Shown piece after piece: positions 1 through 9,778 of a stretch of DNA of 64,000 bases. Each line of letters opens with the position of its first letter. Within the stretch, counting starts at the first letter, position 1. The DNA comes from Phenylobacterium sp. (lineage in GTDB: Bacteria > Pseudomonadota > Alphaproteobacteria > Caulobacterales > Caulobacteraceae): NCBI RefSeq assembly GCF_030645195.1, contig NZ_JAUSLW010000030.1:1-64000 (forward strand), read 5' to 3'. Both the position numbers and the translations under genes were made by a program. Below the pieces are notes generated by a model. That model worked only from the letters and a program-made list of their open reading frames with translations, was not told where the DNA came from and did no database searches.

Positions 1-2119
1 CCTCGCGGGGCAGGCGCAGCAGGCGCAGACCCTTCTCCAGGTCCATGGCCGCCACCGACCAGCCCTTGGGCAGGCTGGAGCGCTTCGGCTTCTCGCCGTC
101 GCCGAGTTGGACATAGGGGCCGAAGCGGCCGTTCTTCAGCCAGACCGCCTGCATGGTCTTGGGGTTCACCCCCAGCTCGCGGTCGGTGACTTCGGCGGCG
201 TCGCCGTCGCCTTCCGACTGGGCGATGGGTCGGGTGAAGCGGCATTCGGGATAGTTGGAACAGCCGATGAAGGCGCCGAACTTGCCGGTCTTCAGCGACA
301 GCCGCCCGGTGCCGCAGGTGGTGCAGAGGCGCGGATCGGAGCCGTCTTCCTTGGCCGGGAAGATGTGCGGGCCGAGGCTCTCGTTGAGTGCGTCCAGCAC
401 CTGGCTGACGCGCAGCTCGCCGATGTCGTCGGCGGCGGCGTGGAAGTCGGTCCAGAACTCGCGCAGCAGCGCCTTCCAGTCGAGCTTGCCGTCGCTGACC
501 AGGTCGAGCTTCTCTTCCAGGCCGGCGGTGAAATCGTATTCGACGTAGCGGGCGAAGAACTGTTCCAGGAAGGCGGTGACCAGCCGTCCCTTGTCCTCGG
601 GAATGAACCGGTTCTTGTCCATGCGGACGTATTCGCGGTCGCGCAGCACGGTGAGCACCGAGGCGTAGGTGGAGGGCCGGCCGATGCCGAGCTCCTCCAT
701 CTTCTTCACCAGGCTGGCTTCCGAATAGCGCGGCGGCGGCTCGGTGAAGTGCTGGTCGGCGCGGGCCTTGATGACCTTGGCGTCGGCGCCTTCCTTGACC
801 ATCGGCAGGCGGCCGCTCTCCTCGTCGCCCTCGTCGTCGCGGCCTTCCTCATAGACGGCGAGGTAGCCGTCGAAGAGCACCACCTGGCCGGTGGCGCGCA
901 GGCCGGTCTTCCCGTCGGCGCTCTCCAGCTCGATGGTGGTCCGCTCGATGCGGGCGGCCTCCATCTGGGAGGCGATCATCCGCTTCCAGATCAGCTCATA
1001 GAGCCGGCCGAGGTCGCTCTCCAGGCGCAGGGAGCCGGGGTTGCGGGCCAGGCTGGTGGGGCGGATGGCCTCGTGGGCCTCCTGGGCGTTCTTGGCCTTG
1101 GTCTTGTAGATCCGGGCGGCCTCGGGGACGTACTCCTTGCCGTAGAGCCCGCCGATCACGACGCGCGCCTCGTCCAGCGCCTCGGGCGCCGACTGCACGC
1201 CGTCGGTCCGCATATAGGTGATGAGACCCACGGTCTCGCCGCCGATGTCGATGCCTTCGTACAGCTTCTGGGCGGCCTGCATGGTGCGTTGGGTGGAGAA
1301 GCCGAGCTTGCGGGCGGCCTCCTGCTGCAGGGTCGAGGTGGTGAAGGGCGGGGCAGGGGACCTGCGCGCCGGCTTCTTCTCGACGGAGGCGATCTTCAGC
1401 ACCGCGCCGTCCACGGCGGCCTTGGCGGCCATGGCCGTGGCCTCGTCGCCCAGGTCGAACTTGGTCAGCCGCTTGCCGTCATGCTTGACCATGCGGGCCA
1501 GGAAGGGGTCGCTGCCGGCGGTGACGTCGGCCTCGACGGTCCAGTATTCCTGGTTCTTGAAGCGCTCGATCTCGATCTCGCGGTCCACCACCAAGCGCAG
1601 GGACACCGACTGCACCCGTCCGGCCGAACGCGAGCCCGGCAGCTTGCGCCAGAGCACCGGCGAGAGGGTGAAGCCCACCAGATAGTCCAGGGCGCGGCGG
1701 GCGAGATAGGCCTCCACCAGCTCCATGTCGATGTCACGGGGATGCTTCATCGCCTCGGTGACGGCGGACTTGGTGATGGCGTTGAACACCACCCGCTGCA
1801 CCGTGGCGCCCTTGATGGCCTTCTTCTTCTGGAGCACCTCCAGGACGTGCCAGGAAATCGCCTCGCCCTCGCGGTCGGGGTCGGTGGCCAGGATGATCTT
1901 GTCGGCGGACTTGGCGAAGTCGGCGATTTCCGACAGCCGCTTGGCGGACTTGGCGTCCACGTCCCACAGCATGAGGAAATCCTCGTCGGGCTTCACCGAG
2001 CCATCCTTGGCCGGCAAGTCGCGGACGTGGCCGTACGAGGCCAGGACCTTATAGTCCGACCCGAGGTACTTGTTGATGGTTTTGGCCTTGGCCGGGCTCT
2101 CGACGACGACGAGGTTCAT
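1..2119 (-). CDS. topA: DNA topoisomerase I, C-terminal part beyond window edge (partial)
   Basis: Reverse-strand reading from ATG at 2119: MNLVVVESPAKAKTINKYLGSDYKVLASYGHVRDLP...DPDREGEAISWH; runs off the left edge. Absent from the ORF track because it has no stop in the window. Confidence 0.97.
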   Translation of the reverse strand, partial: MNLVVVESPAKAKTINKYLGSDYKVLASYGHVRDLPAKDGSVKPDEDFLMLWDVDAKSAKRLSEIADFAKSADKIILATDPDREGEAISWHVLEVLQKKKAIKGATVQRVVFNAITKSAVTEAMKHPRDIDMELVEAYLARRALDYLVGFTLSPVLWRKLPGSRSAGRVQSVSLRLVVDREIEIERFKNQEYWTVEADVTAGSDPFLARMVKHDGKRLTKFDLGDEATAMAAKAAVDGAVLKIASVEKKPARRSPAPPFTTSTLQQEAARKLGFSTQRTMQAAQKLYEGIDIGGETVGLITYMRTDGVQSAPEALDEARVVIGGLYGKEYVPEAARIYKTKAKNAQEAHEAIRPTSLARNPGSLRLESDLGRLYELIWKRMIASQMEAARIERTTIELESADGKTGLRATGQVVLFDGYLAVYEEGRDDEGDEESGRLPMVKEGADAKVIKARADQHFTEPPPRYSEASLVKKMEELGIGRPSTYASVLTVLRDREYVRMDKNRFIPEDKGRLVTAFLEQFFARYVEYDFTAGLEEKLDLVSDGKLDWKALLREFWTDFHAAADDIGELRVSQVLDALNESLGPHIFPAKEDGSDPRLCTTCGTGRLSLKTGKFGAFIGCSNYPECRFTRPIAQSEGDGDAAEVTDRELGVNPKTMQAVWLKNGRFGPYVQLGDGEKPKRSSLPKGWSVAAMDLEKGLRLLRLPRE

Positions 2120-2297
2120 GCGATTTTAAGGGCGGTCCAGGGGCGAAGCGCCCGAAATTCAAGGGCCCGGAAGGTGGGGTGTGCGCCTAGCCCATGTCAA
2201 CGGGCCCTGTTCATCTTCAAGCTCTACAATTGGCGGTTGACCTACAACCTTTCCGCGCGTGTTGAGTCGGAATCGGGTAATGTCCTGCTTCAAACAT

Positions 2298-2477
2298 ATG
2301 GAACAGTGGAACCCAAAGGGCTCGCCTCAGGCGACCGCGGCCTTCATCGAGGAGGTCTTGAACCAGTTGGCGGAATTGGCCGCCACCCGGGGCTACCGCT
2401 CCTTGGCCACGACCCTGATGATGGCCGCCCTCGACGCCGCTCGCGCCGCCGCCGGACCGCCGGACCCTCCCCACTAG
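2298..2477 (+). CDS. Small hypothetical protein (~59 aa), MEQWNPKGSPQATAAFIEEVLNQLAELAATRGYRSLATTLMMAALDAARAA
   Basis: In-frame ATG at 2298 within ORF 2259..2477; helical, non-repetitive composition; fills the gap between topA and dprA; stop shares CTAG with the dprA stop. Confidence 0.55.
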   Translation: MEQWNPKGSPQATAAFIEEVLNQLAELAATRGYRSLATTLMMAALDAARAAAGPPDPPH

Positions 2478-3565
2478 GCCCGTGACACCATGCCGCCGGG
2501 CAGCAGTTCGGCGCGGCCGGCCAGGGCGAGCTCCATCAGGGCCGCCAGCACCAGAGGCGCCGGCGCCTTGGCGGCGCGCACGATCTCGTCGCGCGACACC
2601 GGGGTGGGGGAGAGCAGGTCGGCCACCTGTTCGCGCAGGGCGTCGGGGACCTCGGCCGGTCCGCCCGCATAGCGCTCGGGCCCCGGCTCGCGGAAGCCGC
2701 CGAACCCCTCCAAGGCCCGCAGCACATCCTCGGCCCCCTCGCAGATCGCCGCGCCCTGACGGATCAGGTCGTTGGTCCCCTTGGCCCGCGGGTCCAGGGG
2801 CGAGCCGGGCACGGCCAGGACCTCGCGGCCCTGCTCGGCGGCCAGGCGGGCGGTGATCAGCGAGCCGGAGCGGATCTCGGCCTCCACCACCACGACGGCG
2901 CGCGACAACCCGGAGATGATCCGGTTGCGGCGGGGGAAGTCCTTGGCCTGGGCGGTCTGGCGCGGCCGGCTCTCGGAGACCACGCAGCCGGCCTCGACGA
3001 TGCGGGCGTGCAGGTCGCGGTGCTCGGGCGGATAGATGTCGGCGATCCCGCCGCCGAGGACGGCGATGGTCCCGGTGGGCAGCGCGCCCTCGTGGGCCGC
3101 CCCGTCCACCCCGCGCGCCATGCCAGAGACGATGATCTGTCCGGCCGCGCCCAGGTCGGCGGCGAGCCCTCGCGCGAACCTCTGTCCCGCCGCCGAGGCC
3201 ACCCGCGCGCCCACCACCGCCACGCAGGAGCCCTGCAGCAGGTGGAGGTTCCCCCAGGCCCAGAGGATCGGCGGGGGCGGGTCCAGGGCCGCCAGGGGCT
3301 GGGGAAAGTCGGCCTCGCAGGAACAGATCAGCCGCGCGCCCAGGGCCGCGCCCTCCGCCAGCTCATGCTCGACCTCGTCGAGGGTGGGGACGCCCAGGGG
3401 GGATATCCGTCCCCCGCGCCGGGCGAGGTCGGGGAGGGCGGCGAGCGCCAGGGAGGCCTCGCCATAGCGGGCGATCAGTTGGTCAAAGGTGACCGGCCCG
3501 ACGTTCTCGGTGCGCGCCAGCCGCAGCCAGTCGCGACGGGCGGCGTCGGTGAGCGTCCGGGTCAA
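2474..3565 (-). CDS. dprA: DNA processing protein DprA
   Basis: LTRTLTDAARRDWLRLARTENVGPVTFDQLIARYG...VAVVGARVASAAGQRFARGLA...VSGMARGVDGAAHEGAL...FPRRNRIISGLSRAVVVVEA; likely TTG start at 3565 overlapping the plsY stop. Confidence 0.95.
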   Translation of the reverse strand: MTRTLTDAARRDWLRLARTENVGPVTFDQLIARYGEASLALAALPDLARRGGRISPLGVPTLDEVEHELAEGAALGARLICSCEADFPQPLAALDPPPPILWAWGNLHLLQGSCVAVVGARVASAAGQRFARGLAADLGAAGQIIVSGMARGVDGAAHEGALPTGTIAVLGGGIADIYPPEHRDLHARIVEAGCVVSESRPRQTAQAKDFPRRNRIISGLSRAVVVVEAEIRSGSLITARLAAEQGREVLAVPGSPLDPRAKGTNDLIRQGAAICEGAEDVLRALEGFGGFREPGPERYAGGPAEVPDALREQVADLLSPTPVSRDEIVRAAKAPAPLVLAALMELALAGRAELLPGGMVSRA

Positions 3566-4203
3566 GCGGCGTCCTTCCCCTTGGCCCCGATCTTCGGCTC
3601 CTGGCCCTTGAGCAGGCGGGCGATGTTGTCGGCGTGGCGGATGAAGACAAGCGCCGCCATGAACAGGCCCAGCCACGCGATGGGCAGGGGGCGGTCGAAG
3701 ACGAAGACGTAGATCGGCGCGAGCGCCACGGCCACCAGGGCCGCCAGGGAGGAGAGGCGCAGCAGGAAGGCCACCGCGAGCCAGGTGACCCCCGCCGCCA
3801 GGCCCACCGGCCAGGCCGCCGCCAGCATGACGCCGAAGAAGGTCGAGACCCCCTTGCCGCCCTTGAACTTCAGCCAGACCGGGAACAGGTGCCCCAGGAA
3901 GGCGCTGGCCGCTGCGATGGAGGTCAGGACCGCCTGGGCGTCCTTGGTGTTCTCCCGCGTGGCAAGCCAGGCGATCAGCACCGCCACCGCGCCCTTGCCG
4001 CCGTCGCCGAGCAGGGTGATCAGCGCCAGGTCCTTGCGGCCGGTGCGCAGGACGTTGGTGGCCCCGATATTGCCCGACCCGATGTCGCGCACGTCGCCGG
4101 CTCCGCCGAGGCGGGTGGCGATGACGCCGAAGGGAATGGAGCCCAGCAAGTAGCCCCCGATGACGGTGGCGGCGATCAGCACGGGACTGAGTGACTCGAA
4201 CAT
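3562..4203 (-). CDS. plsY: Glycerol-3-phosphate acyltransferase PlsY
   Basis: GYLLGSIPFGVIATRLGGAGDVRDIGSGNIGATNVLRTGRK...FKGGKGVSTFFG motifs. Confidence 0.95.
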   Translation of the reverse strand: MFESLSPVLIAATVIGGYLLGSIPFGVIATRLGGAGDVRDIGSGNIGATNVLRTGRKDLALITLLGDGGKGAVAVLIAWLATRENTKDAQAVLTSIAAASAFLGHLFPVWLKFKGGKGVSTFFGVMLAAAWPVGLAAGVTWLAVAFLLRLSSLAALVAVALAPIYVFVFDRPLPIAWLGLFMAALVFIRHADNIARLLKGQEPKIGAKGKDAA

Positions 4204-4227
4204 GGCGGTTCCCCCTTGAGAGGAGTC

Positions 4228-4770
4228 CTACCCGCCTCCAGCGGTTTCGTCATCCAGCGCCGCGCGGACGGCGGCGGCCAGGGTGACGACATCCACCGGC
4301 CCGGTGGTGTCGACCTCGATCACCCGGCCCAGGCCGACGGGGCCATCATACTCGGCCAACAGGTCGGCGGGCAGGTCGCGCAGGGTATGGATGGGGTGAC
4401 GATCTCCGATCATGGACCGGGCCGAATAGCGCCGGCTCGCCTCCTGCGGCGGGCAGCGGCAATAGACCTCTACCAGCGCGCCGCCCAGACCCGTAAGCAT
4501 GCGGCGCTCATAGGCGCTCTTGGGACGGAAATTGGCCTCCAGCACCACGGCGGGCGATAGGGCCGCCAGGGTCCAGATCAATTCCATGGCGGCGCTGCCC
4601 AGGGCCTTGGTCCAGACCTCCGGCTCGTCCCTCTGGCCCAGCACGTCGGCCAGCCGTTCCTTGATCACGTCCTTTGAGAGCAGGGGCAGGGCGAGCGCCT
4701 CCGCGAGGGGCCCGGCCAGGGTCGATTTCCCCGCCCCCGGGGCGCCGGAGACCATCACCACCTGGCGCAA
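4228..4770 (-). CDS. P-loop AAA/kinase-like protein
   Basis: Walker A SGAPGAGKSTLAGPLAEALALPLLSKDVIKERLAD; small predicted kinase/phosphotransferase architecture. Confidence 0.8.
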   Translation of the reverse strand: MRQVVMVSGAPGAGKSTLAGPLAEALALPLLSKDVIKERLADVLGQRDEPEVWTKALGSAAMELIWTLAALSPAVVLEANFRPKSAYERRMLTGLGGALVEVYCRCPPQEASRRYSARSMIGDRHPIHTLRDLPADLLAEYDGPVGLGRVIEVDTTGPVDVVTLAAAVRAALDDETAGGG

Positions 4771-4773
4771 CGC

Positions 4774-5076
4774 TCAAACCTCGCCCGCCAGGGCCGCGGT
4801 CAGGGCCGCCAGCCGGGCCTCGTTCCGGCGATAGAAGGTCCACTGCTTGATGCGCTTGGGGGTCACCAGGCCCGCCTGGGTGAGGACCCGCATGTGTTCC
4901 GAGAGGGTCGGCTGGCTGACCCCCAGCTTCTCGGCGATCAGCACGCCGCAGACACCATCCTCCTCCAGGTCGCCGTCCACCTGCTCGCGGAAGTGGGCGC
5001 GAGGGTCCTTCAGCCAGGCCAGGATCTGCAGGCGGCGGTCGTTGCCGAGGGCCTTGAAGGCGAGTGCGTTCGTCAT
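4774..5076 (-). CDS. ArsR-family winged-helix transcriptional regulator
   Basis: LAFKALGNDRRLQILAWLKDP...VSQPTLSEHMRVLTQAGLVTPKRIKQWTFYRRNE. Confidence 0.88.
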   Translation of the reverse strand: MTNALAFKALGNDRRLQILAWLKDPRAHFREQVDGDLEEDGVCGVLIAEKLGVSQPTLSEHMRVLTQAGLVTPKRIKQWTFYRRNEARLAALTAALAGEV

Positions 5077-5135
5077 ATCGCCAATTGGCTAAGTTGCTGC
5101 GCGGACCCTAGGCGCCGCCGCCGCTTCAGGCAACC

Positions 5136-6428
5136 TCAGGCTTGGTAGACGACTCGTCCATCCACCAGCGTCATGCGGATCTCGCCCTGCAGCCGACGCC
5201 CGTCGAAGGGCGAGTTCTTGGACTTCGACCGCAGCTTGTCGGCGTCGATGACGATGGGGGCGTTGAGGTCGCAGAGCACCAGGTCGGCCGGCGCGCCCTT
5301 GGCGAGCGTCCCGGCGTTCAGGCCCAGCAGTTGGGCGGGCTTGCTGGTCACCGCCCGCATCAGATCGATCAGCGGGATTCGCCCCTCGTGGTGGAAGGCC
5401 AGCAGGGCCGGCAGCAGGGTCTGCAGGCCGATGGCGCCGGGGGTGGCCTCATCATAGGGCAGGCGCTTGTCCTCGGCGGGCGCCGGCGCGTGGGCCGAGA
5501 CCACGATGTCGATCAGGCCGCTGGCCAGGGCCTCGATCACCGCTTGGCGGTCGTCCTCGCCGCGCACCGGCGGGTCGAACTTCATGAAGGTGCGGTAGTC
5601 GCCGATGTCGATCTCGTTGAACGACAGGTGGTTGATGGAGGTGGTGGCCGTGACCGGCAGACCCTTGGCCTTGCCCCGCGCCAGGCTCTCCAGCGCGCAG
5701 GCTGTGGTCACCTGGTCCACCAGGAAGTTCGCCCCGGTCATCTCCACCAGGGCCAGGTCCCGCTCCAGCATGATCTTCTCGGCGAAGGTGGGGGTGCTGG
5801 GCAGGCCCATGCGCCCGGCGAACTCGCCCTCCGTCGCCGCCGCCCCGTGGCTTAGCCAGGGATCGGCCGGCCGGTGGGCCACCAGAACGCCGAAGCTCTT
5901 GGCGTAGGACAGCACCCGCCGCATGACCTTGGAGTCCACGATCGGGCGGTCGGCGTCGGTGACATAGACGCAACCGGCCTCGGCCATCAGACCGATCTCG
6001 GCCATCCGCTCGCCCCGCGCGCCCTTGGTGGCGGCGCCGGCGGGATAGACGTGGACCAGTTCGATGTCGCGGGTCCGGCGCAGGATGAAGTCCACCACCG
6101 AGGCCTCGTCGATGACCGGATCGGTGTCGGGTTGCAGCACGATGGAGGTGACCCCGCCGGCGGCCGCGGCCAGGCCCGCCGACTTGAGCGTCTCCTTGGT
6201 CTCCGAGCCGGGCTCGCCGGTCTTGACCCTCAGGTCCACCAGGCCCGGCGCCAGCATCGCGCCTCTCGCATCTATGACCTCGATGTCGGCCGACAGGGCC
6301 CCCAGGTCGCCGCCATGGGCTACGTCGGCGATCCTGCCGCCCTGCACCAGCAGGGCGCCGGGGCCGTCCCAGCCGCTGGCGGGGTCGACGATGCGGGCGT
6401 TGAGGAAGGCTGTGGGACGCGCGCTCAT
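5136..6428 (-). CDS. pyrC: Dihydroorotase (PyrC-type amidohydrolase)
   Basis: [36 protein letters not shown]...[33 protein letters not shown]; next to pyrB. Confidence 0.9.
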   Translation of the reverse strand: MSARPTAFLNARIVDPASGWDGPGALLVQGGRIADVAHGGDLGALSADIEVIDARGAMLAPGLVDLRVKTGEPGSETKETLKSAGLAAAAGGVTSIVLQPDTDPVIDEASVVDFILRRTRDIELVHVYPAGAATKGARGERMAEIGLMAEAGCVYVTDADRPIVDSKVMRRVLSYAKSFGVLVAHRPADPWLSHGAAATEGEFAGRMGLPSTPTFAEKIMLERDLALVEMTGANFLVDQVTTACALESLARGKAKGLPVTATTSINHLSFNEIDIGDYRTFMKFDPPVRGEDDRQAVIEALASGLIDIVVSAHAPAPAEDKRLPYDEATPGAIGLQTLLPALLAFHHEGRIPLIDLMRAVTSKPAQLLGLNAGTLAKGAPADLVLCDLNAPIVIDADKLRSKSKNSPFDGRRLQGEIRMTLVDGRVVYQA

Positions 6429-7006
6429 AGTTCCGGCCGTCCGATCCATTTCTCCGTCACCGGCGCCTTGTAGGCCGCCAGGGCGTCCAGCATCTCGCCG
6501 CTCTCCGACTTGAAGATCAGCATGTCGCGGTGGGGCGCCTTCAGGAAGGCCTCGCCCACCGCGTGGTCCACGAAGGCCCGCAGGTGGTCGAAATAGCCCA
6601 TCACGTTCAGGAACCCCGCCGGCTTGGCGTGGAAGCCGAGCTGGCCCCAGGTCCAGATCTCGAAGATCTCCTCCAGGGTGCCGGCGCCGCCGGGCAGGGC
6701 GACGAAGCCGTCGGCCATCTCGGCCATCCGCGCCTTGCGCTCGTGCATGGAGGGGACGACCTCCAGCCGGGTCAGGCCCTCGTGGGCGATCTCCTTGTCC
6801 ATAAGGGCCTCGGGCATCACCCCGAACACCTCGCCGCCGGCGGAGAGCGCCGCATCGGCCACGGCGCCCATCAGGCCCACCTTGGCGCCGCCATAGACCA
6901 GGGTCAGGCCCCGTCCGGCGACGGCGCTTCCCATGGCCCTGGCCGCGGCCGTATAGGCCGGGTCGCCGCCGGGGCTCGCGCCGCAGAACACGCCCACCGA
7001 GCGCAT
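6425..7006 (-). CDS. LOG family protein (TIGR00730-type nucleoside 5'-monophosphate phosphoribohydrolase)
   Basis: [23 protein letters not shown]...[19 protein letters not shown]...[25 protein letters not shown] (PGGxGTxxE motif). Confidence 0.93.
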   Translation of the reverse strand: MRSVGVFCGASPGGDPAYTAAARAMGSAVAGRGLTLVYGGAKVGLMGAVADAALSAGGEVFGVMPEALMDKEIAHEGLTRLEVVPSMHERKARMAEMADGFVALPGGAGTLEEIFEIWTWGQLGFHAKPAGFLNVMGYFDHLRAFVDHAVGEAFLKAPHRDMLIFKSESGEMLDALAAYKAPVTEKWIGRPEL

Positions 7007-7983
7007 CAGACGTTGTCCAGCCGGGCGGCCAGGGAGGCCAGGACCGCCATCCGGGCGGCCACCCCCATCTCCACCTGGTCCTGGATCAGGCTGACCGACA
7101 GGTCGTCGGCCACGTCGGAGTCGATCTCGACGCCGCGGTTCATCGGGCCCGGGTGCATGACCCGCACGCCGGGGGCCGCGCAGGCCAGCTTCTCGCGATC
7201 CAGGCCGTAGAAGCGGAAATATTCGCGCTGGGAGGGGGCCATCACCCCGTCCATGCGCTCCAGCTGCAGGCGCAGCATCATGACGACGTCGCAGCCCGCG
7301 ATGCCCTCGCGCATGTTGTGGAAGACCTCGACCTTCCAGCGGTCGACGGCCGCCGGCATCAGGGTCGGCGGGCCCACCAGGCGCACCTCGGCGCCCAGCA
7401 TCTGCAGCAGGCTGACATTGGACCGCGCCACCCGGGAGTGCAGGACGTCGCCGCAGATGGCGACCCGCAGTCCCGCGATCCGGCCGAAGGCGCGGCGCAT
7501 GGAGAGCGCGTCCAGCAGGGCCTGGGTCGGGTGTTCGTGCTGGCCGTCCCCGGCGTTGATCACCGAGCAGGTGACCTTCTGGGAGAGCAGGGAGGCCGCG
7601 CCCGAGGAGCCGTGCCGCACCACCAGCAGGTCCGGTTGCATGGCGTTCAGGGTCACGGCGGTGTCGATCAGAGTCTCGCCCTTGGAGATCGACGAAGAGC
7701 GCGGGCTCATATTGACCACGTCGGCCCCCAGCCGCTTGCCGGCCAGCTCGAAGGAACTCTGGGTCCGCGTCGAATTCTCGAAGAAGAGATTCATCAGCGT
7801 CCGGCCCTTGAGCAGGTCGAGCTTCTTGGAGGTTTGACGGTTGAGCGACACGAAGCCGTCGGCGAGGTCGAGGAGGTTGGCCACCTCCACCTCGTTCAGA
7901 TCGAGCACCGATAGGAAGTGTCGCCGCGGGAACGGGAAGGTTCTTCCGAGAACCTCGTTCAGACCAGGGGGCAGGGATGTCAT
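7006..7983 (-). CDS. pyrB: Aspartate carbamoyltransferase catalytic subunit
   Basis: [53 protein letters not shown]...[17 protein letters not shown]. Confidence 0.96.
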   Translation of the reverse strand: MTSLPPGLNEVLGRTFPFPRRHFLSVLDLNEVEVANLLDLADGFVSLNRQTSKKLDLLKGRTLMNLFFENSTRTQSSFELAGKRLGADVVNMSPRSSSISKGETLIDTAVTLNAMQPDLLVVRHGSSGAASLLSQKVTCSVINAGDGQHEHPTQALLDALSMRRAFGRIAGLRVAICGDVLHSRVARSNVSLLQMLGAEVRLVGPPTLMPAAVDRWKVEVFHNMREGIAGCDVVMMLRLQLERMDGVMAPSQREYFRFYGLDREKLACAAPGVRVMHPGPMNRGVEIDSDVADDLSVSLIQDQVEMGVAARMAVLASLAARLDNV

Positions 7984-8075
7984 TAAAGGGGGGTGGTAAC
8001 CGAGGCCGCGGTTGACCACAAGGGCGACCCGAAAGCGCGCACAGGTATCAGCAGCGGCGACCCCCGTTCGTCACC

Positions 8076-8753
8076 CTAGGCGGCGCTGCGGGTCCGGGCG
8101 GGGAAGGCGGAGATCGCCAGGAGACCCCAGGCGATCGCGAGTTCGACGATGAGCTTGGTGGTCTGGGCCACCACCAGCGCCTGATTGGCCACGCGCGCCG
8201 CGGCGTCGGGGTGCAGGATTTCGCCCACGCTGCCCAGTCCGCACATGTCCCAGGTGGCGAGGGCGAAGAAGAAGGCGCTGGCGATCCGCCAGTGCGCGCC
8301 ACCGGCGTGGGCGAACGCCTCACCGGTCAGGGCGGCGCGACCGAACGCGATGGCTATCAGGAGCAGGATCAGCACGCCGACCCCGGCGAACATCGCGGTG
8401 TAGGGGCCCGGCAGGGTGGGGATCGTCCAAAGTCCGATCCAGACCAGGGCGCCCAGCGCGAACCATCGCCGGAAAGTCCGTGACCGCTCGCCGATTGCGT
8501 GAAGCGCCGCCCAGGTCACGCAGAAGGCGCCGAGATGGAAGGAGAGCATCCAAACGATGGTCTTGCTCGCACCCCAAATCAGCGCCAGGTCCAGCCCCGC
8601 CCTATCGGCGCTCGAATGACCATGGGCCAGGAAACGATGATAGCCGGGCAGCACCAGCCAGTTGCCAAGGGCGGCGTAGGCCAGAAGGATCAGGCCGGCG
8701 GCCAGCCAGACGGACTTGGGCCGGGCGCGGCCTCCAGCGGCGGCGAGGGTCAT
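8076..8753 (-). CDS. Multi-spanning membrane protein, unknown function
   Basis: 225 aa with several hydrophobic segments (SVWLAAGLILLAYAALGNWLVLPGY...); overlaps the upstream MarR gene by 4 bp. Confidence 0.75.
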   Translation of the reverse strand: MTLAAAGGRARPKSVWLAAGLILLAYAALGNWLVLPGYHRFLAHGHSSADRAGLDLALIWGASKTIVWMLSFHLGAFCVTWAALHAIGERSRTFRRWFALGALVWIGLWTIPTLPGPYTAMFAGVGVLILLLIAIAFGRAALTGEAFAHAGGAHWRIASAFFFALATWDMCGLGSVGEILHPDAAARVANQALVVAQTTKLIVELAIAWGLLAISAFPARTRSAA

Positions 8754-9289
8754 GAGCGTGTTTCCTCCTTGGTTTCAGCAAGGCGCGCCGAGGCCAGACC
8801 GTCCTCGACCTTGCCGAGGATACGGACCGCCAGGCGGCGCTCGTCGGGAGACAGCGGGGCCGTCAATTCGGCCATGCGTTTGAAGATGTCGGGAACCACG
8901 ACGTCGATCAGCGCCTCGCCCTTGCGGGTCAGGGCGATGGACTTGCGGCGGCGGTCTGTCCCCTCTGCCGCATAGGTCACGAGGCCGTCCCGCATCAGCC
9001 CGTCGATCAGCCCGGTGACCGTTGCGCGGGTCACGCCCACGCGATCGGCGATCTCGGATGGCGCCATGGACGGCCGCTGGACGTCCAGGGCGATCAGCGC
9101 CGCGTATCGGCTGGGCGAGAGGCCGTGAGCGCTGAAAGCCTCGCCGAACGCGCCAAGCATGCGTTTTGCGACGCGCAGGAAGTCCTGGGCGGCCACCAGC
9201 GCCTCGGGGTCGATGTGGCCCAGCGCCTCGCGCCGGCGGCTGAGGACCTCCAAGGCTGGCGTGTCGCGAAGAGTGAGATCTGGGACCAC
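8750..9289 (-). CDS. MarR-family transcriptional regulator
   Basis: LSPSRYAALIALDVQRPSMAPSEIADRVGVTRATVTGLIDGLMRDGLVTYAAEGTDRRRKSIALTRKGEALI. GTG start at 9289 preferred over the ATG at 9340 because a palindrome lies between them. Confidence 0.85.
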   Translation of the reverse strand: MVPDLTLRDTPALEVLSRRREALGHIDPEALVAAQDFLRVAKRMLGAFGEAFSAHGLSPSRYAALIALDVQRPSMAPSEIADRVGVTRATVTGLIDGLMRDGLVTYAAEGTDRRRKSIALTRKGEALIDVVVPDIFKRMAELTAPLSPDERRLAVRILGKVEDGLASARLAETKEETRS

Positions 9290-9308
9290 CGGTTGCGCCT
9301 CAGAAGTA

Positions 9309-9322
9309 ATTAGGCACCTAAT
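9309..9322. promoter_or_regulatory. 14-bp perfect palindrome ATTAGG-CA-CCTAAT, candidate MarR operator
   Basis: Direct reading of 9309-9322 (attaggcacctaat); 20 bp upstream of the proposed GTG start. Confidence 0.6.
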
Positions 9323-9505
9323 AGTACGGAGGCATATCATCTTGTCAACGCGGAGCTTGATGGCAAGATATCGCCGCAAGGGCCAAATGTGAGGGGGGTG
9401 ATCAGGTCTCCAATCACCGTGGCCGCGCCCGCTCTGCCACGGGTGGATTGCGGTCGCACGTGGCCCTACGCCCGATCTAAGACCCCGCCCGTTCCGGCCT
9501 TTCCC

Positions 9506-9688
9506 ATGTTCCCGGGGCAGCATTTCTGGTTCTGGGGCTATGCGTTCAGCAAAAAGGCCTGGCAGGCGGAGGGGCGCTATCAGCGCGGCCTGCTCCTGTT
9601 GTTCCGGATCGCGCTTCTGGTCGACTGTTGCGCGGTCACGTTGGTCTTCGCGGTCGAAGTGGCGGCGCAGTTGCACGGTGCGACGTAG
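9506..9688 (+). CDS. Possible small single-pass membrane protein (60 aa)
   Basis: MFPGQHFWFWGYAFSKKAWQAEGRYQRGLLLLFRIALLVDCCAVTLVFAVEVAAQLHGAT; hydrophobic helix; lies in an otherwise empty gap. Confidence 0.35.
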   Translation: MFPGQHFWFWGYAFSKKAWQAEGRYQRGLLLLFRIALLVDCCAVTLVFAVEVAAQLHGAT

Positions 9689-9778
9689 GTCGGGCATGGT
9701 TGGCGACGGCCGCGATGGGCAGGGGCCGTCCTTCACGGTAGTCCGCTCAGGTCGAATGCAGCCGTGGTCCCCCGCCCC

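Noticed and set aside
107-2485. 792-aa plus-strand ORF
   Set aside because: Antisense to topA; low-complexity His/Gly/Leu-rich translation typical of the opposite strand of a GC-rich gene.
9341-9736. N-terminal extension of the MarR ORF to 9736
   Set aside because: Low-complexity, no MarR similarity; includes the palindrome; shorter starts are more plausible.
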